This document shows, one piece after another, positions 24,871 through 36,728 of a stretch of 64,000 nt of DNA. This DNA comes from Acanthosoma haemorrhoidale (lineage: Eukaryota; Arthropoda; Insecta; Hemiptera; Acanthosomatidae). Every line of letters starts with the position of its first letter. Within the stretch, counting starts at the first letter, position 1. The stretch is from contig OV884011.1 in NCBI GenBank assembly GCA_930367205.1, positions 47,195,754-47,259,753 on the forward strand. Reading direction: 5' to 3'. The notes under the pieces were generated by a model, which worked only from the letters and a program-made list of their open reading frames with translations, was not told the DNA's origin and ran no database searches. A program made the translations under genes and the position numbers.

Positions 24871-26289
24871 AGTAGGCAACCTGATTTTTTAATCACATAC
24901 TCTGTAAGTCCTCGTAACCTTGTCTTCAACTTTTTTGAAGCAGGTTACTTCAGGTTTACTAATGTAAATTTAGTTAGTAGTCTTAATTAAACTATTTCGT
25001 CCATTTGTCATTCTTCTCATTTTAAGATTCTATTCCTGAAACCGCACAAGTAACATTCTAACACTCATTAATTATAATGTTTCTTAATGCAATTCCTTTG
25101 AATTCTTCTATACTTTACCACTGTGATTTTTTACATAATATTTCAGTTACTATCATTTCTCATATTTGCTAGGATAGAGCTATGAACGATTTTGTTTTGG
25201 CAACTACAAAAATATTCTCTAAAATCATGGAAACGTGGGATCCTTATCCCATCCATCGTTTTTTTCACTTTTTACCAAATTCAGACAACTTTTCTATTGT
25301 AACATTTACGTCGTATTATTATTTTCTATTTAGGTTCCAGTTGGTTAGTCAGCAAAATTAATTGAGATCTCCTTAAGATTTTGAGCAAGGGGTAATTTAA
25401 AAATAATATTTAAGTCAAGCGTGATGTATCAAACAATGGTGGTACTCGTTAAGACTTTAATGGCTTAAAATGAACACAAGATAAAAAGTATTTCAATCTC
25501 TTTAATTTGAAACCCAACTCCGATATAAGGGAATGTTTATGATTTAATTAAAAGTAATTTATTTATTAGATACAAGTAAACCCTCATTTTTTTTATGGGG
25601 CTGTTATTATTTTTAGCATATTAGATCATTAGTTATAATATGCAACGAACACGATATTAATAACAACAGTTCAAACGAATTTTCAATAAGTTTAAAAAAA
25701 GACAAATTTTGAGCCTGATTATATCAGAGAGATTTTACACTGATAATCTACTCAAAGTTATAGTAAACATAAATTCAAAGTAATTAATTATAAACTTACT
25801 TGTGTTTTAAGGAGATGGCTATTTAATTTTAGATGTCACAAACATAAGAATAGACAGACACGCGAGAAAACGGAAGTTTTACTAGTTTTGGAAAAACTAA
25901 TGGAACCATAAATAAATGAAAATATTTTGATGGCTAAAAACAAGTTGCAAGTATTTCTGTTTTTTTATCTCAAAGTAATCAGCCTATGATTTAATTTTTT
26001 CAATGAGAAGGCCATTTGCGGTATCAAATTCATGAGCATGTCGACTGTAGCCAAGAACGAAGTAGGCACTCCTTGATGAAGCCCTGATGAAGAGGCTGCA
26101 TGCTCAATGGAGAACGAAATGAAAGACTACTACATTTCCCAAGATGCGGCCCAAATGAAAAACCTCCTTTATTCGGCTCTTTTGTTCTCCGCCTCTGCAA
26201 CTGGTCATTAAAATACTGACAAAATTAGTTTTGAAAATGTTATTCACGAGCAGGAATAACACCTAAGAAATTTCGCATCTTAAAAATGA

Positions 26290-26335
26290 TGCGTAGCAGG
26301 AAGGATCTGGGTTCAAATCCCGATTCAGGAAGACA
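26290..26335 (+). repeat. possible SINE fragment with B box
   Basis: GGGTTCAAATCCC (26309-26321) is a near-perfect RNA polymerase III B box, but the A-box side is unclear. A similar isolated B box is on the minus strand at 14712-14722 (GGTTCGAATCC). Confidence 0.3.
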
Positions 26336-27639
26336 TTTCTGCTGCGTTTGGATTATAAAAGAGTGAAACACCCAAAAATCTCAACTATAATTGACACTAT
26401 TCGTACCAGACTAGATGTTGTTTAAAATCATGTTTAAATGATTCGAATTGACAAATACAATATCATTTACTCTATTTTTGGCGTCTTTTTGAATGGCCGG
26501 GATTTATATCATATGACGATTATAGAGTTTTTTATTCATTTTCACAAGTTGTTGGATTTTCCTAGATCATCTTGCCCAGCCATAATTTGGAGGAGGTAAG
26601 AGTGCAGATAAAACCATTTTCTCCATTTGACACTATCATTAAACAAGATCTAGCAGGGATATTCATCTGTATTTGCGTGTGAACAGCCTTTAAAGTACAC
26701 CTTTGAAGCTTCTCAACCTACGCAGATATCAAGACATGCCACGGAGGTAGATAGCAGGATCAAAGGGTTTTCTACCTGGGAGTATATTTAGTCACGTTAC
26801 TGACCTGGAGACTGGGCCCAACATACAAACTTCAAGAAGCTTATAGACTACAACTGTACCTACTCATAACCAGGCATGCATCACTAAAACACACTTTTAG
26901 GACAATACAATTACCTATACTTCCTTGCTAGGAAGTCAATCAAGACAGGTCTGCGTACACTGCATCACTATATTTATATGTTGTTCTGGTACGGCAGGAA
27001 GTCTCGAATTCATTTAAAACCGACCATGACATAAATTTCTCGATGCATAGAATGGCACACAAATACGTTCTATGGTCATCTGCAACTTGCATCAATAATC
27101 TTTCAACAAGGTCCAGCAAGCTGTTGATTGTCACTTAAACCAAGGCTGTTTCATCATATTTTGTGTTATATTTTCTTGTATTTGTATCTTTGAAAAACAA
27201 TCGGTGAAAAATACTTATCTATTGATCAAAATAAAGATATACATCCATAGAAATATATCATCATCTTAAGCATTTCGTTTCAGAGCTCGGGAGATGAATA
27301 AATCATGGAATTAAATTAAATTTAAATAATGGATTTTTCTTGATTGATGAGGACGGTAACTAACGCAACAAACATTCAGGGATAATCCAAAAAATGAAGT
27401 TTTCGGGGTCAAGAATATAAATCGCGTATTTCATAAGATTCAAGCCGATTTCCACAGGTTACTTTTGGTCAGTATTTTAGCTATTCACTTGTTTAAATGG
27501 TGATTTTTAATGAATTACATTCCTATAATTTAACGAATTGGTCATAAATAAGGAGTAGTTTTGCACAGAATTTTAGTTTCTTTGAATATATTTCGTAAAC
27601 ACAATATGATATTGATTATTGTTGTTTCAGTATATATAT

Positions 27640-27962
27640 GCCCTCTTTGGTCCATCCACAATTTATTTCACACTGTGAAGAGCGCTTTTGGTGGGTGTAC
27701 CGCCATTCTTATGTATGTTATAAATAAAATGATCGAATAGGACATAAAAGTAATAAACATTAAAGAGGAAAGTTAAATGGTGTGTCATATTCTTACGGAA
27801 TCAGATCTATTAACCTATAAATAAGAGAGTAATAAATAGCTAAGTGCTTTTATGTCCTAATCGATTATTTCATATGTAAGATACTTGAAAATGATGGCAT
27901 AGCCAACGAAAGGGCTCATTTCGGTGTTGAAATAAATCGTGGGTAGAACAGTGAGAGGTGTA
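27640..27962. repeat. imperfect fold-back repeat, arms about 110 bp
   Basis: The left arm (about 27640-27752) includes CAATTTATTTCACAC, GGTGGGTGTACCGCCATTC and GATCGAATAGGACATAAAAG. It pairs imperfectly with the right arm (about 27843-27962). The spacer is about 90 bp. A related but weaker stretch lies at 31715-31830 (GCTTTTAGCGGGTACACCGTCATTC). This suggests an old MITE or fold-back family. Confidence 0.55.
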
Positions 27963-28129
27963 CATGTGTGAATAGCCGAAACCAGTCTTCCAAGAGAACA
28001 ATGGTAAATAAAATATAATTCTTTGAAATATTGGTAAAAAATGGATTGTACTCTAATCCTTAGATAAGCTAGCATACTAAAAGCAGGGAATAACATTTTG
28101 CCAGAATTAATTTATGATTTTTGTCCAAA

Positions 28130-28501
28130 ATGGAATCGACGACCGTTTCTGTCACGGGCAGTAATGGCGGCACAGCGACTACAAATTAATACAAAAAAAA
28201 AAGAGAGGGGAAGGAGTCGACAGGAGTGGCCGAAGTCAAACCGACAAAGCCGCAGCGGCCATGCAAGCGATAGATGAAGGAACATGAAAACAGCAAGAAC
28301 AATGGAACAGCTAGTAACAGCGAGCCCTAGAGCCAGTCAGCTAAGTGGTCTCTAATAGCATCAGTTCACTAGCGCATTGAGGCCGGCCAGGACCTTTCGT
28401 GAACAAGGTGCCCGCTGCATCAGGGAAAAAATCCGTTTCATTCTCTTTGCGTTTACAGGAAACGTGCGGAAGTTTTTCTAACTACCCTTGGAAACTGCCA
28501 G
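28130..28501 (+). pseudogene. exon-like island: degenerate ORF or noncoding exon ending at a splice donor
   Basis: ATG 28130 starts MESTTVSVTGSNGGTATTN, then a stop. The same frame continues with protein-like composition (YKKKREGKESTGVAEVKPTK) through further stops. The island is clearly GC-richer than its flanks and ends at CTGCCAG|GTAGGT (28501/28502), a good donor match. It may be a 5'-UTR/first exon of an unrecognised transcript, a retro-pseudogene, or a LINE 5' region. Confidence 0.25.
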
Positions 28502-29264
28502 GTAGGTCAATATTTTTTTATGTTATTATTTTTTACAGTGGACTCAATAACATAATGCAGTTTTCTTTATTTAAAGATTTCAAATGGTTTATTTATTTCG
28601 TCAATTACTCAATATACAATAAAATTAATTTTTTATGCTTGACCGTCTTGTATCTAGGGGAAAAATCAGAACATTAAGGCTTTAATATGTTCTGAGCAGT
28701 CACTTGAGAAATCTTAAAGGTGAGTTGTTTGTTCCCACCTACTCCCCGTTACCTTAACTAACATAGACAGCTTAACCCGAGGATTTGCTGGATATAGCTT
28801 TAAAATTGCAGGATTGGTTATCTTTACGGGGTTATAACTTTATATCAAACAGACAATTGATAGGTATCTGTTAGAAAGTATAGCCTCTACCTTCGGGGAA
28901 ATTGAACTACTTTACTCGTTAAATGCTTCTTGTTAATAGTTTTCAGTTACTGTTTGATCCATCATTAGAATCAATTGCGGTTTTCTCTAATAACTGTTAG
29001 TACTTGACCCACCCGGCAAAATATTAGCATTTATAACATCGACAAAGTGAGGTTAGACCATCTTCATAGATCTAGGCCCAACATGAGCTCTTGATTTCTC
29101 CAACTCCTTTATTTGAGATAGGCCATGTCCATTTCTTCGTCCTCTCCATTATACTTGACACTTACCATACCTCTGCATCCTTTTCTACTAGTCCCTAGAA
29201 GCTAACCGCGGCCCTACAGCAATGTCCTAATGTCACGCCAATTAAACATATTCAGCGTAACTTT

Positions 29265-29340
29265 ATTATTCTAGGCTGCAGGATGAGGAAGATCCTGGAC
29301 TCATAGTGGGTCGATGGGGCTAACGAAGAAGAGTAAGCAT
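29265..29340 (+). mobile_element. possible LINE 3' terminus with GAAGAA tail
   Basis: GACTCATAGTGGGTCGATGG followed by GGCTAACGAAGAAGAG resembles the short 3' UTR and trinucleotide-type tail of several arthropod LINEs. No upstream RT is seen. A similar GTGGGTGCATAAAAAGAAGAAGA lies at about 44075-44097. Confidence 0.25.
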
Positions 29341-31714
29341 CAATCTTTAATGATATTTACACAAGTAGCATTATAACTGGTTGAATGTGTTTGCAATTGT
29401 ATTCGAAAAATGTTTCGTATTTTAGTATACCTACCATTTCCGTACTCTAACCAAGTTCAAATATGCCTAGAAATATAGTTTTTCGCGAAAAATGAATAGT
29501 TGATGTACTTAAAATTACTTCGGATCATGCGTCATTCGGTTTAAATAGCCTCCTTGCAAAATCACCTATGCATTCTTTAAAATGTTTTTGTATACAAAAA
29601 AAAAAGCCTTAATATATTGATTGATCGCTTTCATAGTGTTTTCAATCTTGGAATAAAGTTAGTTTTGAATACAATTGGCTCTCTAAACTTGGGTTAAAAA
29701 TTATACAAATGGTGACAAAAATTTAGAAATTAAGCAAGTTATTTTCGTGTTCTGTCGTTACGTTTTGAGAGATAAGTTAAAGAAATCTCATCTTTTACTC
29801 ATTAAAAATTATGGGCCATTACTTACGTAATTAATATTCCAAAGTACTATTGAAGAAAATTTCAATTAAATTAAGTGTTTCCAATATGCACATTTCTTGT
29901 TAATAAATTTTAGATATTTGAATATTTTCCAAAAACAACGACTTTTCGTCTATTGCAGGCATCTTGGTCTTTAAGTTATTCTCGAAATCATTAATTTTAA
30001 TCGGTGGGTAGTTTAGTAAATAATTAATCATGATTATTTTATTAAATCATGTCTAAGGTGCTTAAATTAAACATTTTTTTCAATACTACGCTGTGATCTA
30101 ACGCGACCTCTTTCTAGCAGCACTCTCTGAATTATTATGATCATTATTGTTATTTATTTCAATACACATTTCCCAACATTTCATAGTTCAAACTGAAGCA
30201 TAAAGTGTTTTAAATCCAGTAATACGCCATCTACTTATGAATTATACAGGTTCATTTCGATTATACCGTGGTATAGTTTAAACTACGAAATGTTTTATTC
30301 AGCAGTGAGATCACGAGGTACAAGAGTAAATCTTTCACTAGTGAGAATAATAAATAAAATTCAATAAAACAGTTATTCCTCAGGCAATCATGAAAACGTG
30401 TCGAGAAGAAGACCCAAGGGAGGTGTAATGTCTAGGGTGTCCCATCTATTGTGAGGGGCTCCGCCCGGGGGTGGTTTCCACCCCCCCCCCCCAGTGAAAT
30501 CAATATAATTTATAACTGATGAAGAGTTGTTACATTCATTTAGATTCATTGCTTGTAGCTAACGCGTAATTAATTAATTCTCAGGCCCATACCGCCGAGG
30601 GAGCTGGTTCCAATCAATTATCTGTAACTGTGAACAACCCTCTAACAAAGAAGTCACACGGTGCTTAGTCTAATGTTTTTGAAAGGGACTGCATACAACA
30701 AATTAGAAATAATAAGTAGTTTATGACTTATAACTAAATATGTGTATTATGGATTCAATACTAACTTCCACGCCCTTTTAATGTCAGAATGTTTCTGACA
30801 CAATAGTTCAATTCTGGCTACTAAAAGATCTCAATTCTTATAAATATTTATAATTATAGTTTATCTAAATTTCTCCACATGGTACAAATTTTTAATCAGA
30901 ACCTCATGATTTTTTATTTGATCCCCTACTCAATGTGATAGGAAAACATTTATTTTTCAGTGCAAAATAATTGACTAACAACTCTCAATTATTTTTAACG
31001 GGGTGCTTTCATGTATATTGAATCAAATAAAACAAAAGACTATATATTCTTATCCGGACTTCGATGTCTTCGATTTGATATCGTACTCAAAATTAGGAAA
31101 AAAAACATTTTTCTGGAATATCAAGTAGTGAATAAATAACACTTAATCATGATAATGCACTATTCTTCACCCCGATCTTAATTTGTATCTTTATGTAATA
31201 TTTCAAATATTTAAGTCAATTAAGTGATGTCCTGGTTAATAATATAGAGGGACTTAAATGGACCGCTTTTACAAAATGCCATACATCCGGGATCGAAATA
31301 GCCTTTACGTAATTATGAATTGTGATACATCATTTGCTGATATTATTTAGTCAAAGTATTTTAGGGGACTATCAATGTTCGGAAAAGATGGACAGATGGT
31401 AGTAGCATAACGGTTTCTAGTTTTTAAATAAATAGCATAGCTAGAAATATAAAACTGACCCACATAAAGTTTACACAACAGAGGAACAGATTCCTCAGTG
31501 ATAAAAAATAATAGTACAACTGGCAAACCTAACTGATATAGCGCTGACCAAAATACAAGACACTAATGCTCATTCGCAGAAAGAGCATGAAGCTAAAAGT
31601 CGATGAACAGAATGGGTGTGAATGAATCTTAAATTTTATTTCTTGATCCTCATAGTATTTACTCTTGTATTTTGAAAGGCTATGCTCGATCCTCTGAGCT
31701 ACCCAAAATTTATT

Positions 31715-31830
31715 TTATTCAGATACCAGTGCTTTTAGCGGGTACACCGTCATTCGCAGATATCTTATAAATCAAATGCTCTAAAAGTTCAAAAGAGATC
31801 TGATTGCTATGGTGTCGTTGTAAAATAAAT
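31715..31830. repeat. diverged relative of the 27.6-kb fold-back repeat
   Basis: It shares AGTGCTTTTAGCGGGTACACCGTCATTC and TTATAAATCAAATG with the left arm at 27685-27735. It also shares AAATAAATTGTGTGTAGACC with the right-arm outer part. Smaller and more decayed. Confidence 0.4.
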
Positions 31831-32229
31831 TGTGTGTAGACCATACTTGTTAGTTTTTACTCCACGGCTCTAAACGTCATTTTATCATAGAACTATCCAT
31901 TTTAAGGTGTTTATCGAAGACTACTTGGTGAGTCACATTTACAATTCAGCTTTATTATTCAGGTTTCCTGAGGATTCTCATATTGTAGTGGTTGAGCTTA
32001 GCGGCAAATAAGTTTGTGGCTCCTTATAGCTTGAGTAAGGACGGTAAGTTTCTAATTAAAAGGCTACGATCTTCCAAGCAACAGTTCGAAGCCAAAAGGA
32101 TGTTTTGAGTAACAAGAGGCCAAAAACCTGAACAGAAAAGCACATCGTGTGTAAAGATGTTCATTTTTTTTTCACATTCTTTTTTACTTGCATATTTTTC
32201 TAATCGATGTTACTTCCAGTTCATTCTGT

Positions 32230-33120
32230 ATTCTTTTATATTACAGTTTTTCTAGGATGCGTTCTTACATTAGGAGTAGCGCGAGTTGGCGAGTTTCCTT
32301 TTATATTGTTAATGATGTCAGCCTCTCATTAACATATGAAAAGGTCGGCAGTACTTTTTAGCAAAAAATAATTATTGCAGCTGTGTATAATTGCTAGCCA
32401 ACGAGCCTTTTCACCGTGGGATATGAGCTAAATATATATATTTACACTTTTCCGCCATCTAACGGGGGGGGGGGAAACCACCCTAATGGCCCTCGTGCTC
32501 AAAAGTACATTTAACTACGCTTCTATAGGAGGGAAGATATAGTGTGTTTTTTCCATTTTGCGCAAAAGGGAGGGTTTCGTGTAATATTTTCCTCTTGAGT
32601 GAGTAAGATTTTTTTTTTTTGAAAATAAACGAGGCTGTTTTCGGATCACAGTGTTGACAAAGGGTGCTTTGGACACGCTAATGGGGTCATTTAGGTCTTC
32701 TTTATTACACGGGGTTCAGTTACAAGCTGCAGACAGAAAAAAAAAAAACGTGGATTCTTTGAAAAAACGTTGAAAAGAAAATTATTACTGACGAAATTTC
32801 TTTTGGAGTAGGCTGCCTCATCGTTTCCCGGCTGATGGTATCGCCTATAAGGCATTAGGCCCCCACCCCTCAGTAAATTGGTCAGCGGTTTTAGTCAAAG
32901 ACCCCTCAGAGCAGCCTCCTTAGGATCCTTTCAATTTAAAGGAAATGGCTTTATTTAATTTCAGAGAGCCAAGGAGATCCGTTTTACCAGCGTTCCCTAA
33001 TATAGGGTCGTTTTAACTCCGCATTACAGGCGAATCTTCTCTTTCTTCTAGATTTCTTTTCCTTTTTTCATCATCCCCTCTTTCTTTTCTGTTTCATTTA
33101 TTCCCCTCGGGAGGAGGGGG
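32230..33120. promoter_or_regulatory. candidate cis-regulatory island, extended
   Basis: About 0.9 kb of mixed GC-richer sequence without long ORFs, bounded by G-tracts at about 32465 and 33118. Motifs include CTCATTAACATATG and CGCTAATGGGGTCATTTA. I see no transposon hallmark, so unique regulatory DNA is one possibility. Confidence 0.22.
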
Positions 33121-33640
33121 GGGGGTCAAATAATTAACTGTAAACTGTAAGGTTGAGGAGTTTAAATGGAAAAACAATTATAGTAATCTGTAATTAGACT
33201 TATGATGAAAACAAATTGTAAATCTTTACAGATGAGATGCTCCTCTCGACTAAATTTTAGTTTTTTATCCATTTCTGATTGAGTTGACTAAATATTTTTA
33301 TCAGATGACTGGCCACCATGAACTACAATCGGTTTTGTTGAATGAAACTAAATCGTATGAATTGCAACTGCATCACTACTTCGAAATATTATTAGCGCGA
33401 TGCAAAGATTGCAAGGGCAATAAAAAAATACTTTCTCCGACCCCTATGGAGTGTAACTAAATCATAACCTCCTATAAAACATCCTGGAAGAATTAATAAA
33501 ATCCTTCTTAATCAGTGCTAATGTTTTACCCTCAACTATTTCTGTTTTCTAAAAAGGATTTTCCACTTATGTATGATTCGCATTTATTCTCATATTTCCG
33601 AGTGAACCTCGGCCAGATTCACCCACAAAACCTAAAAAAA

Positions 33641-33700
33641 AAGACAAATCTAACCCGATCCTCGCAGTTAGAAGTCAGCATGCTAATCACTGGGCATTAA
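33641..33700 (-). repeat. tRNA-derived SINE head, minus strand
   Basis: The minus strand reads CAGTGATTAGCATGCTGACT then TCTAACTGCGAGGATCGGGTTAG: an A box, an anticodon-like arm and a worn B box. Similar to the 10.28-kb head. Confidence 0.5.
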
Positions 33701-34554
33701 AACCAAAATACAAGATTATTTTGAAGAGGAAGAGTATCTATGATTACCAAGCCATAGAGATAATTTAAAGGAAAGGATGTTTTGGTTGTAATTAATTTTC
33801 ATAGACATTAATCTGAAGCCAACCCTTTTTTTGGTAACATGCAGGATTAAATTAAGATACTGTTTGACATTATAAAAGTGGTGTATATCTTATGATTCCG
33901 GCCATAAGTAAAAAATAAATCCATGATGGAACACCTCAGTAAGAGCTGGTGGAACTATGTCTGGTGCCGAAGAACTTGCATGGTTGGAGCTTTACTCTAT
34001 CCTGCTATAACTTGATTTTAGTTTTCAAAACCGTATACGGCTACTTCATTAATCAAACAAGTACTCATTTTCTCCAAAACGCTGGCTGAACTCGACCAGC
34101 CCCCCCCCTCTCCGGAGTAGAATGATGGGTATAAACAAGGGTCCCCGACGTTCTAAAAAGTAATCACTAAATAAAACTCCTTACTTCCACTGGTCCGAAT
34201 TTCAAAAAAATAATAAATAATATTTATTGTGATTGTTTCTGCTGAAGAAGGATCTCTGTCCTTTTTTTTGACGTATATTGGATTTAATGTTAATGTCATG
34301 AAGTAGGTTCTGACATTACGAATAGTATCTTTCTTATAATTAGATTTTCCAAACACCGTAATCATTCACCTTAAAATATTTCTATTTTTAAATAACTACA
34401 GTTTAACTGAATAAAATAACAAACTGGTATCATTCGGAACAGATTAGAAAAATATGTATTATTGTTGTCACATTTTTTTTTTTCCGATCCCCTTAAAAAA
34501 AGAAAAAAACTTTTATTTACTATAGGTTCTTAGGCGAATCTATTTACATACTAC

Positions 34555-34690
34555 ATTTTATATGTCCGGTACCATCGGTACACTCTATACAAGAATCGGC
34601 ATAGAAGTTATGTAATCAATACAAGTACAATGATACACAATGTACTTGGCTTCATTGACAAGACTCTACAAGGTGATGGGGCTCACCTTT
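34555..34690 (-). mobile_element. fragment matching the 3' UTR of jockey copy 1
   Basis: The reverse complement shares GTGTATCATTGTACTTGTATTGA and a flanking GGTGAGC..CCAT segment with 4465-4545 beside jockey copy 1. It lacks the GGCAGATTGTAATTTTA tail, suggesting a second 3'-UTR subtype. Confidence 0.5.
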
Positions 34691-34885
34691 TTGATCACAA
34701 CAATAGAAAACCTAAAAACTAACTTACGTACTAATTCTTAACCTAAATTTTCCCCGACAGTCTGTTGTCATCGATTCGGGAGGGGTGGTGGGGTCATAGT
34801 GTTAAACACTGGATTGTCACATTTCTTGTTACACCATTCCAATATAAGGGACTAAACGCTCATTTTTGGATATGTTAAATAAATA

Positions 34886-35739
34886 CGAGGGGTCCAAAAA
34901 AATGTATCCACTGTTTAAAAGTCCATAACTTGCAGACTAATTGACGGAGTTGTCTCATTTTTGGTAGTGTAATAGTTTGTAGTTCCGGCAATCGCCACAC
35001 AAGCGTTGTATTGCGTTGTTTTGCATTGTTTTGTTTTGTCAGATGACAGTCGCCAGATAGTTAGTGTTTTATTGATAGTTGTACCTTGTTACTCGAGTTA
35101 ACATGGTTGGCGTAAGGCTTACATCTGATTAAAGGAAGTCTGTTTTAAACTGTTATTTTAAGTACGAAAACATTAATGAGGTTCAACGGCAATGGCGAAG
35201 GCACAGTTACCGGTGAGGTGTACCTTCAGAAGCTTCAAACATCCATTTTACCCGCCATCCAAGACCTGTATGGAGACGGAAGATTTTACTTTAAACAAGA
35301 TGGTGCCCCAGCCCACTACCACAATTGTGTTAGGGCTTATCTCGACGAAAATCTACCAGGAAGATGGATAGGCCGTAGAGGTGCTGTAGAGTATCCACCA
35401 CGTTCCCCAGACTTAACTTCTCTGGACTTTTACCTGTGGGGAACACTAAAAGACGTCGTTTATCGACAAAAGCCACGAACATTGGACGAACTTCGAGAAT
35501 CCATCGTACATTCATGTGCAAATATCCAACTGAACACGTTGCAGTCAGTAGTTCGTGCTGCAGTTCGGTGGCATCGTTTGTGTGTGGATGTTAATGGTGA
35601 CCATTAATTACGAACACCTACAGTGATATCTTTAAGTTGGACTTTAAGCTACACTTTCACCAAAATTGAGACAACTCCGTCAATTAGTTTGCAAATTATG
35701 GACTGTTAACCAGTGGATACATTTTTTTGGACCCCTCTG
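34886..35739 (+). mobile_element. internally deleted Tc1/mariner-type transposon with long inverted ends
   Basis: The 854-bp element has terminal inverted repeats of about 70 bp. The left end starts CGAGGGGTCCAAAAAAATG and the right end, read inward, CAGAGGGGTCC; both continue with strong similarity through the phrase for 'attgacggagttgtct'. TA dinucleotides at 34884-34885 and 35740-35741 fit the Tc1/mariner target duplication. The interior keeps the start and the C-terminal half of a transposase. The missing part would hold the rest of the DNA-binding domain and the first catalytic Asp. Non-autonomous, with well-kept ends. Confidence 0.88.
35103..35607 (+). pseudogene. DDE transposase pseudogene (Tc1/mariner superfamily, DUF4817-type N-terminus)
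   Basis: ATG 35103 opens a helix-turn-helix region (LTSD, stop TAA, then RKSVLNCYFKYENINEVQRQW), similar to the DUF4817-type N-terminus found on many arthropod transposases. Near 35190 the frame shifts into a 143-residue open frame. That frame holds the catalytic core: FYFKQDGAPAHYH (second Asp), GRRGAVEYPPRSPDLTSLDFYLWG (third Asp within SPDLTSLDFYLW) and a C-terminal tail ending VDVNGDH. The catalytic half is well preserved, but the first Asp domain is deleted, so the protein would not be active. The minus-strand ORF inside is a shadow. Confidence 0.88.
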
Positions 35740-36728
35740 TAGTACACAAGAAAATATTTGCTCTATTGACTGTATTGATGAAAATTTCTCATATAATGCG
35801 ATATTCTTGTTTTCTCTGTTCAACCCACATCAAATGGTGCAATATTTTGTACAATGATATATCACAATACCTCTGAGCAAAGGCTCGTTTAGACGTGGCT
35901 TCTTTTCGTGCAACAAGGGGCACATGCCCAAGTGCGCAAGGAAGATCGCAGACAATTCGTGGTCCTGTCAACAAATCGTAGAATGGGGATAGATGGGATC
36001 ACTATGTTGGGAAATAAATACGGACTAGACAAGAAGGTGGTCTCAAGCAAGAGCAAGCTTTAGCAAGCAATAGACAGCTTTGCGGTCTTATTTTCACCGA
36101 CAGCACGGAAAAGTTAAGAAGGAAAAATCAGAGAATATGTCTGGCACACATCTGGATAGTTCACCTACAATCATCTTCTGTTTGTTTTTGAAGCAGTTGG
36201 GAGGGAGAAGAGGGGAAGAAATAGAACTAGCAGATGAAACTGAGGTAACATTTTAACTATTGTAGCTCTTAGCATTTTAGAGTAAATGTTCTGCGTGGTT
36301 AATTGGCTAATAGTGTATATACGAACCATTTGTAAACCCAACCAAATCAACTGATGACCTTAGCACTTACTATGCCTGCACCATACCTTAACTGCGATGC
36401 CATGATGGAGGCAAAATATATTTGGTTTGAGTGCATGCTGCGCTAAGGATTGTGCAATCCTGTCAACAGGTTGAGGCATCCAACACGAGGCATACGCTTG
36501 AGCACTTTGATGCACGTAAAGTTACATGTAGCATGACCTGAAAAAAGACCCTTTGATAACTTTTTCCCCGTGTTTTTCTAAGGATTTACGTCTACGATCC
36601 ATGTTAGAGTGAGGCCATTATAGCGACGCACGAACAAGAAATCTGCCAGTTGTTAGGCCATCTCGTCCACTACTGTATTTTACTCCAGCCATTGACTAGA
36701 TGCCCACGCATTTTCATTTCAGTGACAC

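Larger units (their letters stand above)
20216..27639. other. long AT-rich gene-free stretch
   Basis: Apart from the SINE-like heads and the possible LINE tail listed separately, I see only AT-rich sequence with short chance ORFs. A GC-rich patch at 21280-21400 has a minus-strand GTTTCGATCCC B-box-like motif. A 15-bp direct repeat AAGGGGCTAACCTAC occurs at about 23745 and 23775. Confidence 0.45.
28510..32229. other. AT-rich gene-free stretch
   Basis: No coding sequence. It contains the possible LINE terminus at 29.3 kb, a short GC-rich patch with a C-tract at 30430-30495 and the fold-back relative at 31.7 kb. Confidence 0.45.

Noticed and set aside
30430..30495. Short GC-rich patch with CCGCCCGGGGGTGG and a C-tract, considered as a structured RNA.
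   Set aside because: No compensatory stem pattern or family resemblance beyond simple G/C complementarity was visible.
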